Shown here: positions 35,990-48,702 of the stretch, in pieces | How positions within the stretch are numbered: the first letter of the stretch is position 1 | Layout of the letters: each line of letters begins with the position of its first letter | NCBI GenBank assembly: GCA_934047225.1 | Contig: OW204001.1 | Coordinates: 9,036,201-9,100,200, forward strand | Source of the DNA: Ypsolopha sequella | Taxonomy: Eukaryota; Arthropoda; Insecta; Lepidoptera; Ypsolophidae | Length of the DNA stretch: 64,000 nucleotides | Direction of reading: 5' to 3' | Made by a program: the position numbers and the translations under genes | Notes under the pieces: generated by a model | What the model was told of the DNA's origin: nothing | What the model saw: only the letters and a program-made list of their open reading frames with translations | Databases searched by the model: none

Positions 35990-36440
35990 GCCGTACTTTG
36001 GGCACAAATAGACCAACCTTAAGGCGATATGTAAAAGTTTTAGCGTCCCTGTTACTCCAATATGCGCAAAAATCCTCTGTGCGAGAGGGACAGATTCGTG
36101 GAAAAGTAGCAAAAAGTCGGTTTTTTATTAATATAAAATGTACTAAAGTTGCTGTCAAAATTTCGTTTAACCAGGTCCTAGATACTGCTAAAAACCACCT
36201 AATAAAATATAGTTGCAGTCCATATGTCATTCTAAATTGTCAAACCAGGAGAATTGGTGTCGAAAAGGACCTCATTTCAATAAATATTTCTATCGAGCCA
36301 AATTTCTCCAATCGCGTTTCTGTTTTAACAGATCCCTAGAAAAAGTATCCAAAAATAATATACTATTTTATCAAAATAATACATTGTTTACTGAAGTAGA
36401 TATGCAAGTCCTTAAAGTGTCGATTTTTTTTCCGTAGCGC
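35990..36440 (+). mobile_element. Dispersed element, AAGGCGATATG-ended, copy 1
   Basis: The left end CCTTAAGGCGATATGTAAAA and right end TTTTCCGTAGCGCCTTAACG are loosely inverted. The interior CACCTAATAAAATATAGTTG, CAAACCAGGA, GACCTCATTTCAA and ATTTCTATCGAG matches 62270-62720. The open 123-codon frame here is not conserved in the other copy. Confidence 0.55.
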
Positions 36441-38033
36441 CTTAACGTGCCTTCCGAAGAACGCAGACCGAATACGATCTCTGGATTAGGAAACGAGTGT
36501 ACTACTCAGCAACAGAGGCGGTCTAGATTATTAGATAGTTAATATCTAAAAAAAATACTAAAATAGTTAACCTTGCATACATCACAGACTTAAATTAGAA
36601 CTCGTATATGCATATTCGTAGCGCTACGTCGTCGTATCTTGTAGCAGCAGTGCTACGGCGTAGCAACTCGTAGCTGAGTGGAACACATGCAGCTGTGTCT
36701 GAGGAACGAGCGTAGACGCTTTAGTGATGTGACTTGTAGCTAAGTATTCAATATCGAAATATATCGAGTATTACTTTGTTTATTTATATTAGCAGCATGA
36801 AAGCAGGTACCTCAGACGGTAGGACTTTGAAATTTCAATATTGAGCCAGTTTGAGCGTGCAACAATTTATTTTAGGAATTATTGTGCGTAATATTTGTAT
36901 AGTTACCACTTGCTGAATGATAAATAAACCCAAAAGGCGTGTAGATATCTAGATATACCGGTAAAAAGAGGGTGTAAGTATGACTTGGAAATAGTTATGA
37001 CACCCCCTCGGAGATATATTATGTGTATGTCAAAGACAAATAGTTAAATTCGGCATTTTACAAACGGCGTCGAAGTTTCAAAACGCTCGATTTGACTAAT
37101 ATTTGTTATATTAACAAATATACTAATATTTGTCACATAATAGAATTCGGCATTTTATAATTTACCTTGGCATATAGTAATTCTGTTAGAACTATTGAGG
37201 GTCACCTCGCTCCGCTCCGCTTCGCTTGGCATCCAATATGTACTTACATGTAAATCTTACACGCTCCTCTTTACTCCGCTCGTCGTTGCACCTATTTTTC
37301 CCTTTTCTTTGAGGCTTTCGATATAGTTAGGATGTAGTCTAATTATTTCAATTATTTAAGTAATATTCTCATGATAACACTTTTTAAATATTATGGCACT
37401 ACCCTCAACAATTTCCTAATTGCGAAAGTTTAGTCGGCACAAAATACTTATTAGTATTAAGCTCGCCTTTGTACAATAATTGTTTTTAGTACAATAAAGA
37501 AATTAGAATTTTGTTGCAAAACAGCAAGCGTTTAGAAACTGACGGCGCCGTTTGCAAAATGCCGAATTTTACTATTTGCCTGCTACATGGATATCATTCA
37601 TAAATCATGACGATACGTGCGTTAGAGTATTAATAAAATATTTTTTGTCAGTTTGCTTGTATATCCTTTAAATAATTTCCTTTTTTTATTTATTAGTATT
37701 AAAACATACTTGATATATTTCGACCCTCGGTATGGGGCCGTCCTCAGTCGAATGAATAATTTTCTAGTTGTAAATAGACAGGGAACATTAAATATTACTG
37801 TGTACTCTACAAGCATAGCGACGTGTTTTCACAAGGAAATAAATTTTTCCTAAATAAAACGGACATTATCTATGCAAAAACCACACTATACCTAGGTATA
37901 GAAAGTTAGTATAAGAAAATGTTTCTTGTTATTTTTTTTTACTTTGCGCATATGTATTAAATAATATATTGTAAAACGAGTATGGCCATTTGCTACAGTA
38001 TACTTGATATTACCAAGATCTATCTACCCTTAA
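36441..38033. other. Repeat fragments in AT-rich DNA
   Basis: GCTACGTCGTCGTA and GTGCTACGGCGTAGC at 36621-36665. A GAGCG-type repeat in reverse orientation at 37200-37300 (CGCTCCGCTCCGCTTCGCTT). AAGTTAGTTCGACCC-like TATTTCGACCCTCGG at 37716. No gene supported. Confidence 0.45.
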
Positions 38034-38546
38034 ATGCATCCTGTTGCCAAATGGCAACATATAATTTTTTTTTAATTTTTATTGTGTAACTGTTTTTTTC
38101 TTCCGCATATTTTTCTTCCTGCAAGACTATTGTATGAAAAATAATTACGGAATAAAATAAAAATATGTACAATTTAGATTTATTTGCTTTTTTTTAATGT
38201 ATACAACTATACAAACATAATTTTGCAGTTGTAAACAAAATGGTCCCAATCTGAAAATAAGAGGCCGCGAAAAAAAATCATGAAAATTTCATGCTTTTGT
38301 TTTATTAAATAGGGTTTTTGTAAACTAGTGTCAAACGGCTGTACTAACTGATAAAAAACAGAAATGAAAAAATGAAAAAATAAACAATTTTATATACTAA
38401 TTTGAAAAAAAAATGTCTTTTTGATTTTATACCATTTTACCCCCTTAAAAACGATTTTTTATTTTTTATTTTTCCCATAATTCTGGACCACTTTTCTATC
38501 ATATATCGTATATCCCACTTTCATTTAAAAAGAAAAAATCATGCAT
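38034..38546. mobile_element. Candidate TTAA-flanked element
   Basis: ACCCTTAAATGCAT at 38027-38039 and ATGCATTTAAGGGT at 38541-38554 are inverted, so a TTAA lies at each border (38030-38033 and 38547-38550). TTAA targets are typical of piggyBac-type elements. The interior is AT-rich without coding. Confidence 0.5.
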
Positions 38547-38550
38547 TTAA

Positions 38551-39764
38551 GGGTTAAATGTTAAAACGTATCGTTTTAAGACTTTATCGACATCTGAACC
38601 CCATCACTAACAAATCGACAACCCTTCCACAGTGCCATATGCCGCGGGCTCAGTGCTACCCGCCCTTGCAACCAAGACAATTAAACATCAAACTGTTCAA
38701 GAATCAGCTCTATGCCAAACTAATAGAATCTAATAGCTTGCCTTATTATATTGGTTAGGCAGTAAATTACAGAACTTCCCGCTCATGCTCATAATGGAGA
38801 GATATGCCTTTAATATCAGGCAGAAGGCTTGTTTACTTTTTGTTGTTTCGACATATTAGGAAACGTGTTTAAATATCCCTCTGGGTATGTTATATTAGAG
38901 TTTTGGATGAAAAAAAATTGTCGATTATTAAAATTTGGCTATCCTTGATTATAGAAAAATCTCGTTTCGTTTTTTCTTTGAAACTTTAGTCGTTAGTTAT
39001 ACCTATACAGTTTTACAATGCTTTAATTTAATAATTATCTATTTATTAATAACTTATATATTTATTATTATTAATACAAATGTTGCTTCATAGTTCCATT
39101 TAATGAACTAATTTTTATGTTAACTCATTAGTTATAGTTATTTCCAAATTATTAATTGTATTGCGAGTTCATACATAACTGGTGTACCTAATTATTTATT
39201 TGAATTAAACTAATCAACGGATCGCAATAAGACTTTTACAGCGGATTAGTGTACACCTTAGTCAATATATGTTTCAGTCAGTTCCCCAGATAATTACTAC
39301 ATGTATATTTAACCAGAACGGGCCAATTACCAACAAAATTTGACAGTTAACAAAAAAACACAGTATAAGAAAAACTAACAGATATCGTAGCAAAAAAATA
39401 GAATAAAATAAAACTCTGCCCCGTCAAAGTGCCGCCAATAGATCTAATCTCAATCAAAACTGAGAACACAAGCCAATAAGCCAGCCAGTCGATCCGGAAG
39501 ACACCCCACTTCTGATTTAATCCCAGGAATCGCCATAAACTGACAAGGAGATAAAATAAAAAAGTTTGCCAAGTGTGCATCGTTCACAGGTCTCAGGGTT
39601 CTATCTAAATGAATAAAAACTCGATCAACTGCTGTAAACTCTACAAATATTTTGAAAAAATGTGACGCCTATTTTAAAGGGCTTGAAATAATTAGAGCCT
39701 GGTTCCATAATTATTTTACTGAGAGAATTGGATTTCAATTAAATTTTTCCGTCTCGTAATGCCT
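38551..39764. other. AT-rich DNA, nothing recognised
   Basis: The 66-aa frame at 38558-38758 has no recognised domain. No other feature. Confidence 0.4.
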
Positions 39765-40005
39765 CTGTGGTCTTATGGTTCCAGCGTCTAACAGGTTCAA
39801 ACCCCATAGGAATTAGGAACACATTTGCTTTCGGTCTACGTGCTTCGTTCAGATGTGGATTTGTGCCCGAACTACGGGGATAGAACTTACCACCCATCAC
39901 GCATAGACCAGTGTGGACTGTGAAGTACATACATACTCGGACACACCCATAAAACTCCCTCGGAGATTTAGTGATTGTAGTAACAATGTATAATGCACTT
40001 TTGCG
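39765..40005 (+). mobile_element. tRNA-like SINE with GTGCCCGAACTACGG body
   Basis: CTCTGTGGTCTTATGGTTCC and CAGGTTCAAACCCC look like A and B boxes. The body ATTTGTGCCCGAACTACGGG, ACCACCCATCACGC and CTCCCTCGGAGATTTAGTG recurs at 61260-61445. Confidence 0.55.
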
Positions 40006-41507
40006 AAAAATCATATAATTTCCTTTAAGAGATTGTCTTCGAGACTTAGTTCTGCAGTAGCACAGTTATAATCTTCAATTAGCACATTTGTCTAGTAGTA
40101 TTTGAATTATACTGCAGACAAGAAACTATAGGGATATCCGGAGCTCCAGGGAACCCTAACAAGCTGAAGGCGAGCACAAATACTCCGCCATCGCTTCGCC
40201 ACGGAGCAAGATTACACATAAAAATGTTAAACGATCCCGAACGCGTATTGAAAAAATTTGGAGGAAATGGTGAGCGGAATTGGTTATATGCAACTCTGAA
40301 AATAAGGGTGCGACGTGTTCGTTTAACGATATTCTGTAGATTTTTTGGGCTTTTCATCGCAGCTAGGCTTTGATATAAATGCTATTACCGCTTTAGTTGG
40401 TATATCCTTGGCCTAGTTCTATCAAATTCCTTTGTACTATATGAAACTACGATGTCTATGACTATTTTGAAGGGTTTTAGACCAAATCTTATTTTTGCTC
40501 ACATTTTTAGATTATTTCTTAGTATAAACGTAATTTTATGTGTTGTATTTTTCAGTGACAGATCCTTTATCTGTTTCGCTGTTGAGCCCTTGGATCCAAA
40601 TTCATAAATGTTTTTATTTTTCTCTTCCATTTTACTCTTATTATATTCCATTTAATCCATAAGATTGGTTGTGAGGAAGGGGTTCAAACAAATCTTATGC
40701 ATAGGAGGAAGGCCAAAAAAATGCCAAAACTGTCTTATATCATAAATTAACAGCCCCTTGTACTTTTGGTCGAATAGGATGCAAAATATTGCACTTTACA
40801 AAGTCGAAATATTTATTTGCAAAATATTTATTTTCAAAGTAGGTTCCATATTTTAAATCTTCATCACTAACAATTGATGATTTATGAGTAGTTCTTTGAT
40901 CTATCACCATTACATAAGTTTTATTTAAAATTATTATTTCTGGAACTCAAAGTTTTATTAAGCAGAATTCGCACCCAAGTTGTTTGATTGGATAGTATTT
41001 TTCTTTCATAGAAATTTTGCTCTCTGAAAAACATTTTGCATTGAACTCTCATCAGAAACCATTACTTTCTAAGTTCCACCTACAAATAGAGCATGCTTTG
41101 TGGCATACGTAGTCGACCCTCTAAATAGGAAGGGCTGGCAGCACAGCGCTCTGAATGGCGCGGGCTTGTGCAGAAGCGAGTATGTGATTTTGATGAGCAG
41201 CGCAAAACTGAATTTGGATCTGTCTTTGAAGGCCTACTCCTCCCACACGGGTGGTCAAAAAACTTTCATAAAAATATATGATAGGCATTATAGAGTCATA
41301 AATAAATTTTAAGTTTCAGAAACTGTTTTTCTATTGTAAGTTTTGACAAAAAAATCGAAAGTCATCGAAAGTTTCACATGATTAACATAAGAATTTTCTT
41401 ACTCCTTCTAAACGCCTAAAGCGATTTTAATTATTATTTCACCAAATTATAGGAAAATTTTAGATCTAAAAAATTTAAGTTCAAATTTTTTTTTCCGTTT
41501 ATGGCGT
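40006..41507. other. AT-rich DNA, nothing recognised
   Basis: Short frames at 40079-40357 (minus) and 41100-41312 (plus) have no recognised domain. Confidence 0.4.
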
Positions 41508-41658
41508 TGATATGAAAAGTATTATTTTCTCCTATTTTGCGCTAGTCTGAGACGCAGTGGTTGTCGTAACAGCCACTTTTCAACGCACGCAGAAATGGAC
41601 ATTATTTCAATGTCGTTTCCGTTGATATTTGTACCGACACACATCGAGTTGCTTATTT
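41508..41658 (+). repeat. Dispersed repeat, GTCGTTTCCG family, plus copy
   Basis: Matches 12137-12282 through GAAAAGTATTATTTTCTCCT, GTCGTAACAGCCAC and AATGTCGTTTCCGTTG. It abuts the next element. Confidence 0.75.
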
Positions 41659-41906
41659 ACCATTATCTATAAAAATGGCAAAAAAACATGTCTGTTGTAT
41701 GGGAGACCCCTTAAATATTTATTTTATTCTGTTTTTTAGTATTTGTTGTTATAGCGGCAACAGAAATACATCATCTGTGAAAATTTCAATTGTCTAACTA
41801 TCACGGATCATGAGATACAGCCTGGTGACAGACGGACAGACAGACGGACAGCGGAGTCTCAGTAACAGGGTCCCGTCGGTTACCCTCTGGTTACGGAACC
41901 CTAAAA
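41656..41906 (-). mobile_element. TACGGAACCC-family copy with intact centre
   Basis: From ACCATTATCTATAAAAATGG through TGTATGGGAGACCCC, TTCTGTTTTTTAGTATTTG and GAGATACAGCCTGGTGACAG to GGTTACGGAACCCTAAAAAC. It shows the unbroken junction that is split at 2034/2366. Confidence 0.85.
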
Positions 41907-42144
41907 ACATTATAGAACATACCGTGATGACAGGTATCGCCGAGAGAGTGTCTGCAATGATTCCGAGTGTGCTGTGCACTGTCACTAGTCAACAATCGTA
42001 ATACCCTCTTTTTACAGATGATTTTAAGGTCCCAACGTAAACTTCCTTCATACGTGATAGCCTTATTGCCGCACTTTCTACGCCATACATTATAGGCCAT
42101 GCAAATACTATACATATCAATCCCAAAAAACCCATTGTCGTATG

Positions 42145-42210
42145 CAGGGTTCAAAACCGGGTATCGGTATTGAGAGACAGGCGCTCTACCGACTGAGTTA
42201 CCGCTGTCAC
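42145..42210 (-). mobile_element. tRNA-derived SINE head
   Basis: On the minus strand: AGCGGTAACTCAGTCGGTAG (A box) and CGGTTTTGAACCCTG (B box), with CTCTCAATACC in the anticodon region. The 3' end is not tRNA-like. Confidence 0.6.
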
Positions 42211-43544
42211 CTATTATGACATGTAATTAATTAACATTTCACATCGCAAATAAAAAATACCAATTGCAGAACAGTGCACATGCTCCGTGACAAATACGGA
42301 TAAAAAGGTCAATTCGGATTTATTTGCAGTACACTCGCCTGCAGTTCAAGTTATCTATTTTCATACAGCTTTAACCGTTAAACCATTGAAATAAGTTCTT
42401 ATTTCGAACTGCCATTGATAGTTCGGTGTGCGAGTCAATATACCTATTAAGCATCTTGAACTTTCTATAACATCCAATTCCACTTCAAGCTCCGAAGCTA
42501 TCAACTCAGTAACAACTATAAAAATCGTCCCCCACAAAGAACGTGAATTGTCCTCTAGAAAGGACGTCTTGGACGCACCTGTCGTCTGACAGACACGTCC
42601 GACACTAAGTGCCTACTTAACGTAAGTGACCCGCTTGCCGAATCGCAACTGCGTCTTACTTATTCGATTCGATTCGATAGCCAGGAGTCACGGACGTAGA
42701 TGGGTTCGGATATTTTTTTCATTTGTTTTTCTTTTATTGACTTTTTTTAGTCCAAAAGGAAAACATTATAGCAACGTTTTGGTTGTCTGTCTGTCTAATT
42801 GCGGCATTATTTTGGTAAAATGATTTAACAGATAGGCCAAATAAGCCAAAATTGTAGTGAATCTGGGACCTGAAAGCCATATTTTACAAAACTTAGCATA
42901 GGATTTTTTATGCAGCGTATTTTCATCCACGTAGCGTAGAGGGACCAACGGACCAACCAATAATGTCAATTTGTCAATTTTCAATTGTAGTTTTTTTAAT
43001 ATACACTGCTATCATGATTTTGTTTTTAGATTAATATGTATATAGATTATAGATTTTTTAATAGCGTTGAAAAAATTATCGGCAGTGGGACGCAAAATTG
43101 CACCATGTTACAGGCACATCAAAATTAATTCCTTTCGAAAAGCCCCGATTCAATAAGCTCTATCATAGCAATAAAATATTTCGATAAAATACACTGGTTT
43201 CATGTGTTATAGAAACTTTTTTCTTTACCATTATTACTAAATATTTTATACTTACCTAGTATGAGCCAAATTTGAGGTCTATTGCGTCAATAAAAGTATG
43301 ATAGACAGACCAGAAATAAAAAGGGTTTCTTGCTTTGGCAACGCCTCGACGGCAATTCTGGCACGTAAGCAAAAGTTGTGAAAGCAGAAAAATCAATCAT
43401 TGCCGTAGGAAAATCCCTTATGAAAACACTCGATATCTGCCGTAGCAACTTTTTTCATTCTTGCAAGATTTGCACCCCTGGCCTACGAAACCTCAAAAAT
43501 TAAAATCTTTTGAAGTAATTTTGTTAATTCGAAAACACGTTATT
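42211..43544. other. AT-rich DNA, nothing recognised
   Basis: No supported gene or clear repeat. Confidence 0.4.
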
Positions 43545-43933
43545 AAGGTTAAACGTCAGTCGCTTAGTGCAAAGTGTATAACTTAACTTTGTATTTCTTG
43601 TTTAGAAGTAAAAAATTTAAAAACGTTTTGGTATGTAGAAGTTAACGCCTATAGTTCAGTATTAGTGAGGTTTATAAAGCATAAGTTTGAAATTGAATGC
43701 ACAATTAGTCATGATCTTGTCCTAACAAAGTTGAAACAGCATTTTAAGTCGGTTTTGAGAAGATCATGACTAATTGTGTACACAATTTCAAACTCTTGCT
43801 TTATAAACCTCACTAATACTGAACTATTTTCGTCAAATGCCACAGACCAAAATGCTTTTAAATTTTAAATTTTTAAACAAGAAAAACATAGTTAAGTTAT
43901 GCACTTTGCGCTAAGCGACTGACGTTTAACCTT
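43545..43933. repeat. 389-bp fold-back element
   Basis: The left end AAGGTTAAACGTCAGTCGCT and right end AGCGACTGACGTTTAACCTT are exact. Arms of about 180 bp contain CAGTATTAGTGAGGTTTATA and ATTAGTCATGATCTT with their partners. The centre is about 45 bp. Confidence 0.92.
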
Positions 43934-44819
43934 GAGCTTATACCTTGGTTTATACCCAGTAAAGGCGTTATTCTTTTTTTGTGCAAAAAACAAAAAATAA
44001 TAGATTTTTACTTAAAAATTCGTACGACAACGTCTGCAATCGCAATTTCCGAGCCCGAACGCCGATTCCCCGCCACCATCTGCGACCGACGCGCCAAAAA
44101 ATTACATCCCCAAAAAACATTTCCAAAAGAAAGGGATATTAGTCTCCAAGGAGCAATGATCGAAGCCAATCGGCGTCCCAACACGCCACTCCTTATTTTA
44201 CTCTATGACTTTTTCTGTTCTATTGAATCGTAAATTTTTTTTATGGTTATGTGTGCGTGATATTTTGATTTTAGTAATATTAAACCCGAATTATGCTTAG
44301 GCTCATGCAAGGGGAATTTCATGGAATTTTAACTGTCAAAAAAGAAATTACCACATTTTCGTGACGGGCTATAAAATGTTAGAAACATTTTGTTAGGTTT
44401 TCATTCGACAGCGGAGACTCCAAAGAGACAAGGATCGCGTCTTTACTAAATGTACCTTGTGGAAACTCCCCATAGGGTTTTGATCAGGTATAGTTACCTT
44501 AAGGCATCCAAGTTGTATCATAATCGAGTTCGAGTATCATAATCGGGTATATTTAGGACCTGTGTTCCGTGGTTACATACTAATAAATATATCCGGCCAG
44601 CGTCTGAAATGAATGATAAAGATAAGGTGATGCAATTGCAAGTAAAAGCCAGTTAATTGAAGCAGAAGCTAAACTTAGAATCAACATGAAGGTAAACTTG
44701 AATCTAAATAATTATTTTGATTTATGTTAATATTAGCGATGAGGATGTGTTGTGTTTTACGATTACAAAAATTTTTAGGCATTTCCAGTTTAGTGTACTG
44801 GGACTCAAGTGGTCACTCG

Positions 44820-45110
44820 AAAATGTGATCTCCCAACTATGCCCGAAGTCAGCCAGCTCTGTGACGTCACTGGCGTCCCCACATTTTACATTTGGTAAAG
44901 ACCCGCCGAGCTCTGTGCTTTTTAACAGCGCCTTGTGGACGTGTGCATTGACTTATAACACCGTGCTTGCATTTGCAAACAACAGCCTTCCCTTCTCTTG
45001 CAATACCAAGGCATGCAGACCAAATTGTGTTTCTACGAGATTTAAAGCCGCTACCTCCAGTTTAGTGAGCTGAAAATTAATCCACTGTGCCATGGAGGTG
45101 CTCTGGAGAC
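44820..45110 (-). pseudogene. Unidentified decayed coding-like segment
   Basis: On the minus strand a frame broken by one stop reads LTKLEVAALNLVETQFGLHA, then VLQEKGRLLFANASTVL, stop, and VHKALLKSTELGGSLPN with further residues through SWEITF. Composition is GC-richer than the flanks. The plus strand (118 codons) and a second minus frame are also open here, so the coding reading could be chance. I do not recognise the family. Confidence 0.25.
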
Positions 45111-45755
45111 TGTAAAACTTTCATAACTTCTACGTACCTTTACAAGTAGATGTAATTTGAAATTTTCACATAACCCAAAAATCTTTTAAAAATGTCTCCG
45201 TGTAACTGAGTTATTTCATATTGAATTGAATGTCTAGGGACCAATTTGGTCGCTACAACAAACTAATATCTTGTTTAAAATACAAACTTTATAACCCAAT
45301 ACGGCCGTGAAGTGTGCTGTTTTTAAATTATGCAACATTTGTATGGAAATATAAAGTCCCCCATACTTTTTTTGCTTGAAGATGGCACCCGTGTTATTTG
45401 TTTTCCTCGGTTTAACGCTTGTTTCGGATTTGATAGCTTTTTCATGGTAATGTGTAAATATTACATACCAATCTACTTTTAAATAGATATTTAAAACATA
45501 CTGAGAAAATTGGAATGTACTGTATACATATTTTTATCTAAAAATTGTAAAAATAATAGTTTTGAAGTTATAAGCGAACTAGAGTTTTACCCACGGCACC
45601 GCCCGTCCTGATAGAGTTTTTAACTTGGACACTCAGTATCACAAAATCCTTTTTAGCAGTACTTGTGTGGCACAAGCAAGCACATATCCAGACTTTAGTT
45701 TCAGGAGGGGACATTCATTTAAACAACAAAGTAATCGCTGTTACTGTTACTGTAT

Positions 45756-45943
45756 CATCTTTAATAAAACTCACTTGTACACTATTTCACACATTTAATT
45801 TATAGTTATACACCCAACCGGTTTCGAATAATTAATTCATTTTCAAGGGTTTTATTTATTTATCTCCGAACTACTGCAACTACGTGCTGTATACTATAAA
45901 TTAAATGTGTGAAATAGTGTACAAGTGAGTTTTATTAAAGATG
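45756..45943. repeat. Fold-back element related to 13741-14021
   Basis: CATCTTTAATAAAACTCACT and its reverse complement begin arms of about 55 bp. Subterminal CACTTGTACACTATTTCACA resembles the 13741 element. GCCGACAATCGCAAGTA follows at 45963, as it does at 14041. Confidence 0.85.
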
Positions 45944-46432
45944 CTTTCCAAGTTTTACCACGTGCCGACAATCGCAAGTATAAAGTATGTTACTGTATCA
46001 TATTTAGTATGGATAATTGGGTTCTCAGTATGTAAGTATTTTCCTTTTCCCGCAGACGATGACGCCACTGCATCAAGTGTGGCTTCAGGCTCTGCGTCAA
46101 TGATTAATGAATTGGTAATAGAGTAAGCCCGGTTACTCATTTGCCCCACATTTTGTTCCTCAGAGAACTTGCATAATTTCGGATGGTTTCTTTACTAGTA
46201 TATTCTTCCACTCGGCACACTGAGACTTTGTCTTCAATAATGTTTCGCCAATATTTTCGTCCTAGTAGTGCCGCCAAATTTGTATTATTCCTGTCCCGTG
46301 TGTTATGCTAGATTTCGGGGGGCGGGGAATAAATCCCTGTATCCCCCGGGGTTTTGATACGTTTTTAATTGGCTATAAGCAACCTACCTGCCAAATTTTT
46401 AGTTTCGGAGATTTTCTGATGAGTGAGTTTGG

Positions 46433-47164
46433 CCATAGATAAATAAAGGAAGGATAGATTGCTCACTCCATACATTAGAACAAAGCCCGCGTAAAACTTA
46501 TTATTTTCTACGGTACCTAGTAGTTCGACTTATTATTTTTGATGTCGCTACTATACTAGATAAATTGTGACATACCTAGTGCCATCTATCGAACAGTTGA
46601 TGAAACGAAAATCGATGTGTGTGTGTGTGTGTGTGCAGCAACTATACTGCGCCCACAAAAACAAAAATTTGCTAGAATACGACAATACGCGACACATGGC
46701 ATACGATAAATCTGAGGATAAATCGCTCAACCGTGCATGACAGTTGAGTCAAAGAGTAAAGTTATATACCGGTATGTATGAGTAGTGTGTGTTAGGTAAA
46801 TAAAGCGTATTTTAATGCACATATTTTGTTTAATTGATCGTTGTGCGCCATCTACCGGAATCCAGAATAACCATCTGCACGCTTAGTTAGATTGCCAGCT
46901 TACCACCGAAAGTTTAATGAAAAAAATGAAAAAAAACACCTGATTAAGAATTCACTATTTTCTGATGCAATGTTATGAAAATGTTGTGTTTTTATGTATA
47001 AAATAAATAAATATGATGAACCAGAACAGTAAAATGGTATATATCGTCGATTTCAGACAAATTTTATTTCCAGCGAGACAAGTAACGCCATCTAGCAACG
47101 TTATTTTTAGTATTGCGAACAGTACAAGGAGATAGCAATCTATCCTTCCTTTATTTATCTATGG
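46433..47164. mobile_element. Non-autonomous DNA element with 31-bp perfect inverted repeats
   Basis: Ends CCATAGATAAATAAAGGAAG continuing to GATAGATTGCT are perfect inverted repeats over 31 bp. TTTGG (46428-46432 and 47165-47169) flanks both sides. The 732-bp interior holds a GT microsatellite (46615-46635) and three GCCATCTA motifs. No transposase coding. Confidence 0.88.
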
Positions 47165-47589
47165 TTTGGCCTAAGCCAAACTAGTTTATCCTAAAATCAG
47201 GTTTTGCTGGTAACATATATATTGACATACATGCGAAGTAAAATGGTCACTGCTCAGTTTCTATACGTTACAGCGCAATGATATACACCCCAAAATTGAA
47301 GGGGTTCTTGGGAAAACAACCGAAGTCACTGTGAGAAAATTTTACAATCATTAAGTTAATATAGTCATAAAATATTACTTTAGGTGACCTTGGTTGTGTT
47401 TCCGGGTTTTTTGGAAAAACAACCAAGCCTTGGTTACTTTCAGTGAAATAAAGACTAATTATATTATAATAATTACAATTTTAACTAATAAGTCTAAAAT
47501 TTACTTCAATTGATGTTGGTTTTTTTCCAAAGAACCCCTTCTAATTTATTTACCCCTTTAATTATTAAATTTATTAAAATTAAATTTAT

Positions 47590-47690
47590 ACTTCCATCCA
47601 TCTGCTGCTACTGCTGGACACAGACCTCTCCAATATTGCACCACTCTTGGTGGTCCTGCGTCCCATTCTCATTTATACTTTTCTCATCAA
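47590..47690 (-). mobile_element. Diverged LINE 3' end, AYVQQW family
   Basis: CCATCCATCTGCTGCTACTG, CTGGACACAGACCTCTCCA and CTTGGTGGTCCTGC match the copies at 25531 and 51620 imperfectly. Confidence 0.4.
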
Positions 47691-48009
47691 ACGTTCAAAT
47701 CAGTCATGGGAATAAGTATAAATTTATATTCTAAGAAACAGACTGACATGCGTTGAATTTTATATGTACAGATTAAAGAATTCCAATTTCCCCACCAAAT
47801 AAGCTGAAAAATTCAATATTTATCAAACACTTGACATCAACGCACTCGTTTAAACGTTCGGGCGAATGTGGGTGTTTCAAGACTTTCGTAGGCGTGTGTA
47901 GACTTTCTGAATAATTAACACCTTTCACCCCCTACAACCTTCGCATATATGAGACTAACTTAAGAAGTACAAAAACGGGGTGTATAAAAATAATGGGGTA
48001 ATGATAATG

Positions 48010-48220
48010 TGACACATATGACTAGACTGATGGATGTGAAACGCGAGTGTACCACCGAGTATGGAGTGTGACTTGTATTTCACATTTCACACTTGGAACA
48101 CCTCTGACACCCTATCGGGGATTCATGTCATGACGATATATAATGGATTTGAAAGGAGCGAAAGACGTATTTTGTATGGGAATCTGTAGTATTTGCCTAC
48201 CCCTCTGGGAAACAGGCGTT
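48010..48220 (+). mobile_element. SINE/LINE fragments
   Basis: GATGTGAAACGCGAGTGTAC and GACACCCTATCGGGGATTCA match the body at 61330-61420. TGGGAATCTGTAGTATTTGC and CTACCCCTCTGGG repeat the LINE C-terminal end seen at 725. Confidence 0.5.
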
Positions 48221-48230
48221 AATAATGTAA

Positions 48231-48496
48231 AAAAATCGGAAAGGTCACTAAAATTACGAAAAACGTAATTTGGCGTTGCAAACAGAAAAAAAAATTTGTT
48301 TTGTTCCAAATAGATTTTTTTTTTTGCGTGAAGAGATCAAAGTACCTTAATCACATAATATTTTCATATTTTTTTCCTTTCGTTATTTAAAAAGAAATAC
48401 ACAAGCATTCAAATTCTTTTTGCGTAATTTTTCTGTACAGAAAAAATGTAGAATGTTTGAGTATTTCTTTTAAAATAACTAAAGGAAATAAAAAAT
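48231..48496 (+). repeat. 265-bp direct repeat, copy 1
   Basis: From ATCGGAAAGGTCACTAAAAT through AAAAACGTAATTTGGCGTTG and TACCTTAATCACATAATATT to AACTAAAGGAAATAAAAA. It matches 49218-49485 almost base for base. A partial copy is at 48703-48823. Confidence 0.9.
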
Positions 48497-48702
48497 GATA
48501 AAAATCTATATTGTAAATAAAGGTATGTTTAAAGCCTAAAAAACCTTTTAAAAGTAGCATTAAAGTAAATGAAAAAATGTGTTTTGAAATCTTTAAATTC
48601 CACACTATAAATTAACGTAAAATGTACTTTCTTTATTGCTAAAATAAAATCTTTCTTTTCTGATAATTCTGCAAGAATACTGATTTTTAGGGGACTGGAG
48701 CC

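Noticed and set aside
35968..36339. 123-codon plus-strand ORF
   Set aside because: It lies in a dispersed element whose second copy (62270-62720) does not keep the frame.
44717..45073. 118-codon plus-strand ORF as a gene
   Set aside because: No domain recognised, and the minus strand over the same bases looks at least as coding-like; neither reading is secure.
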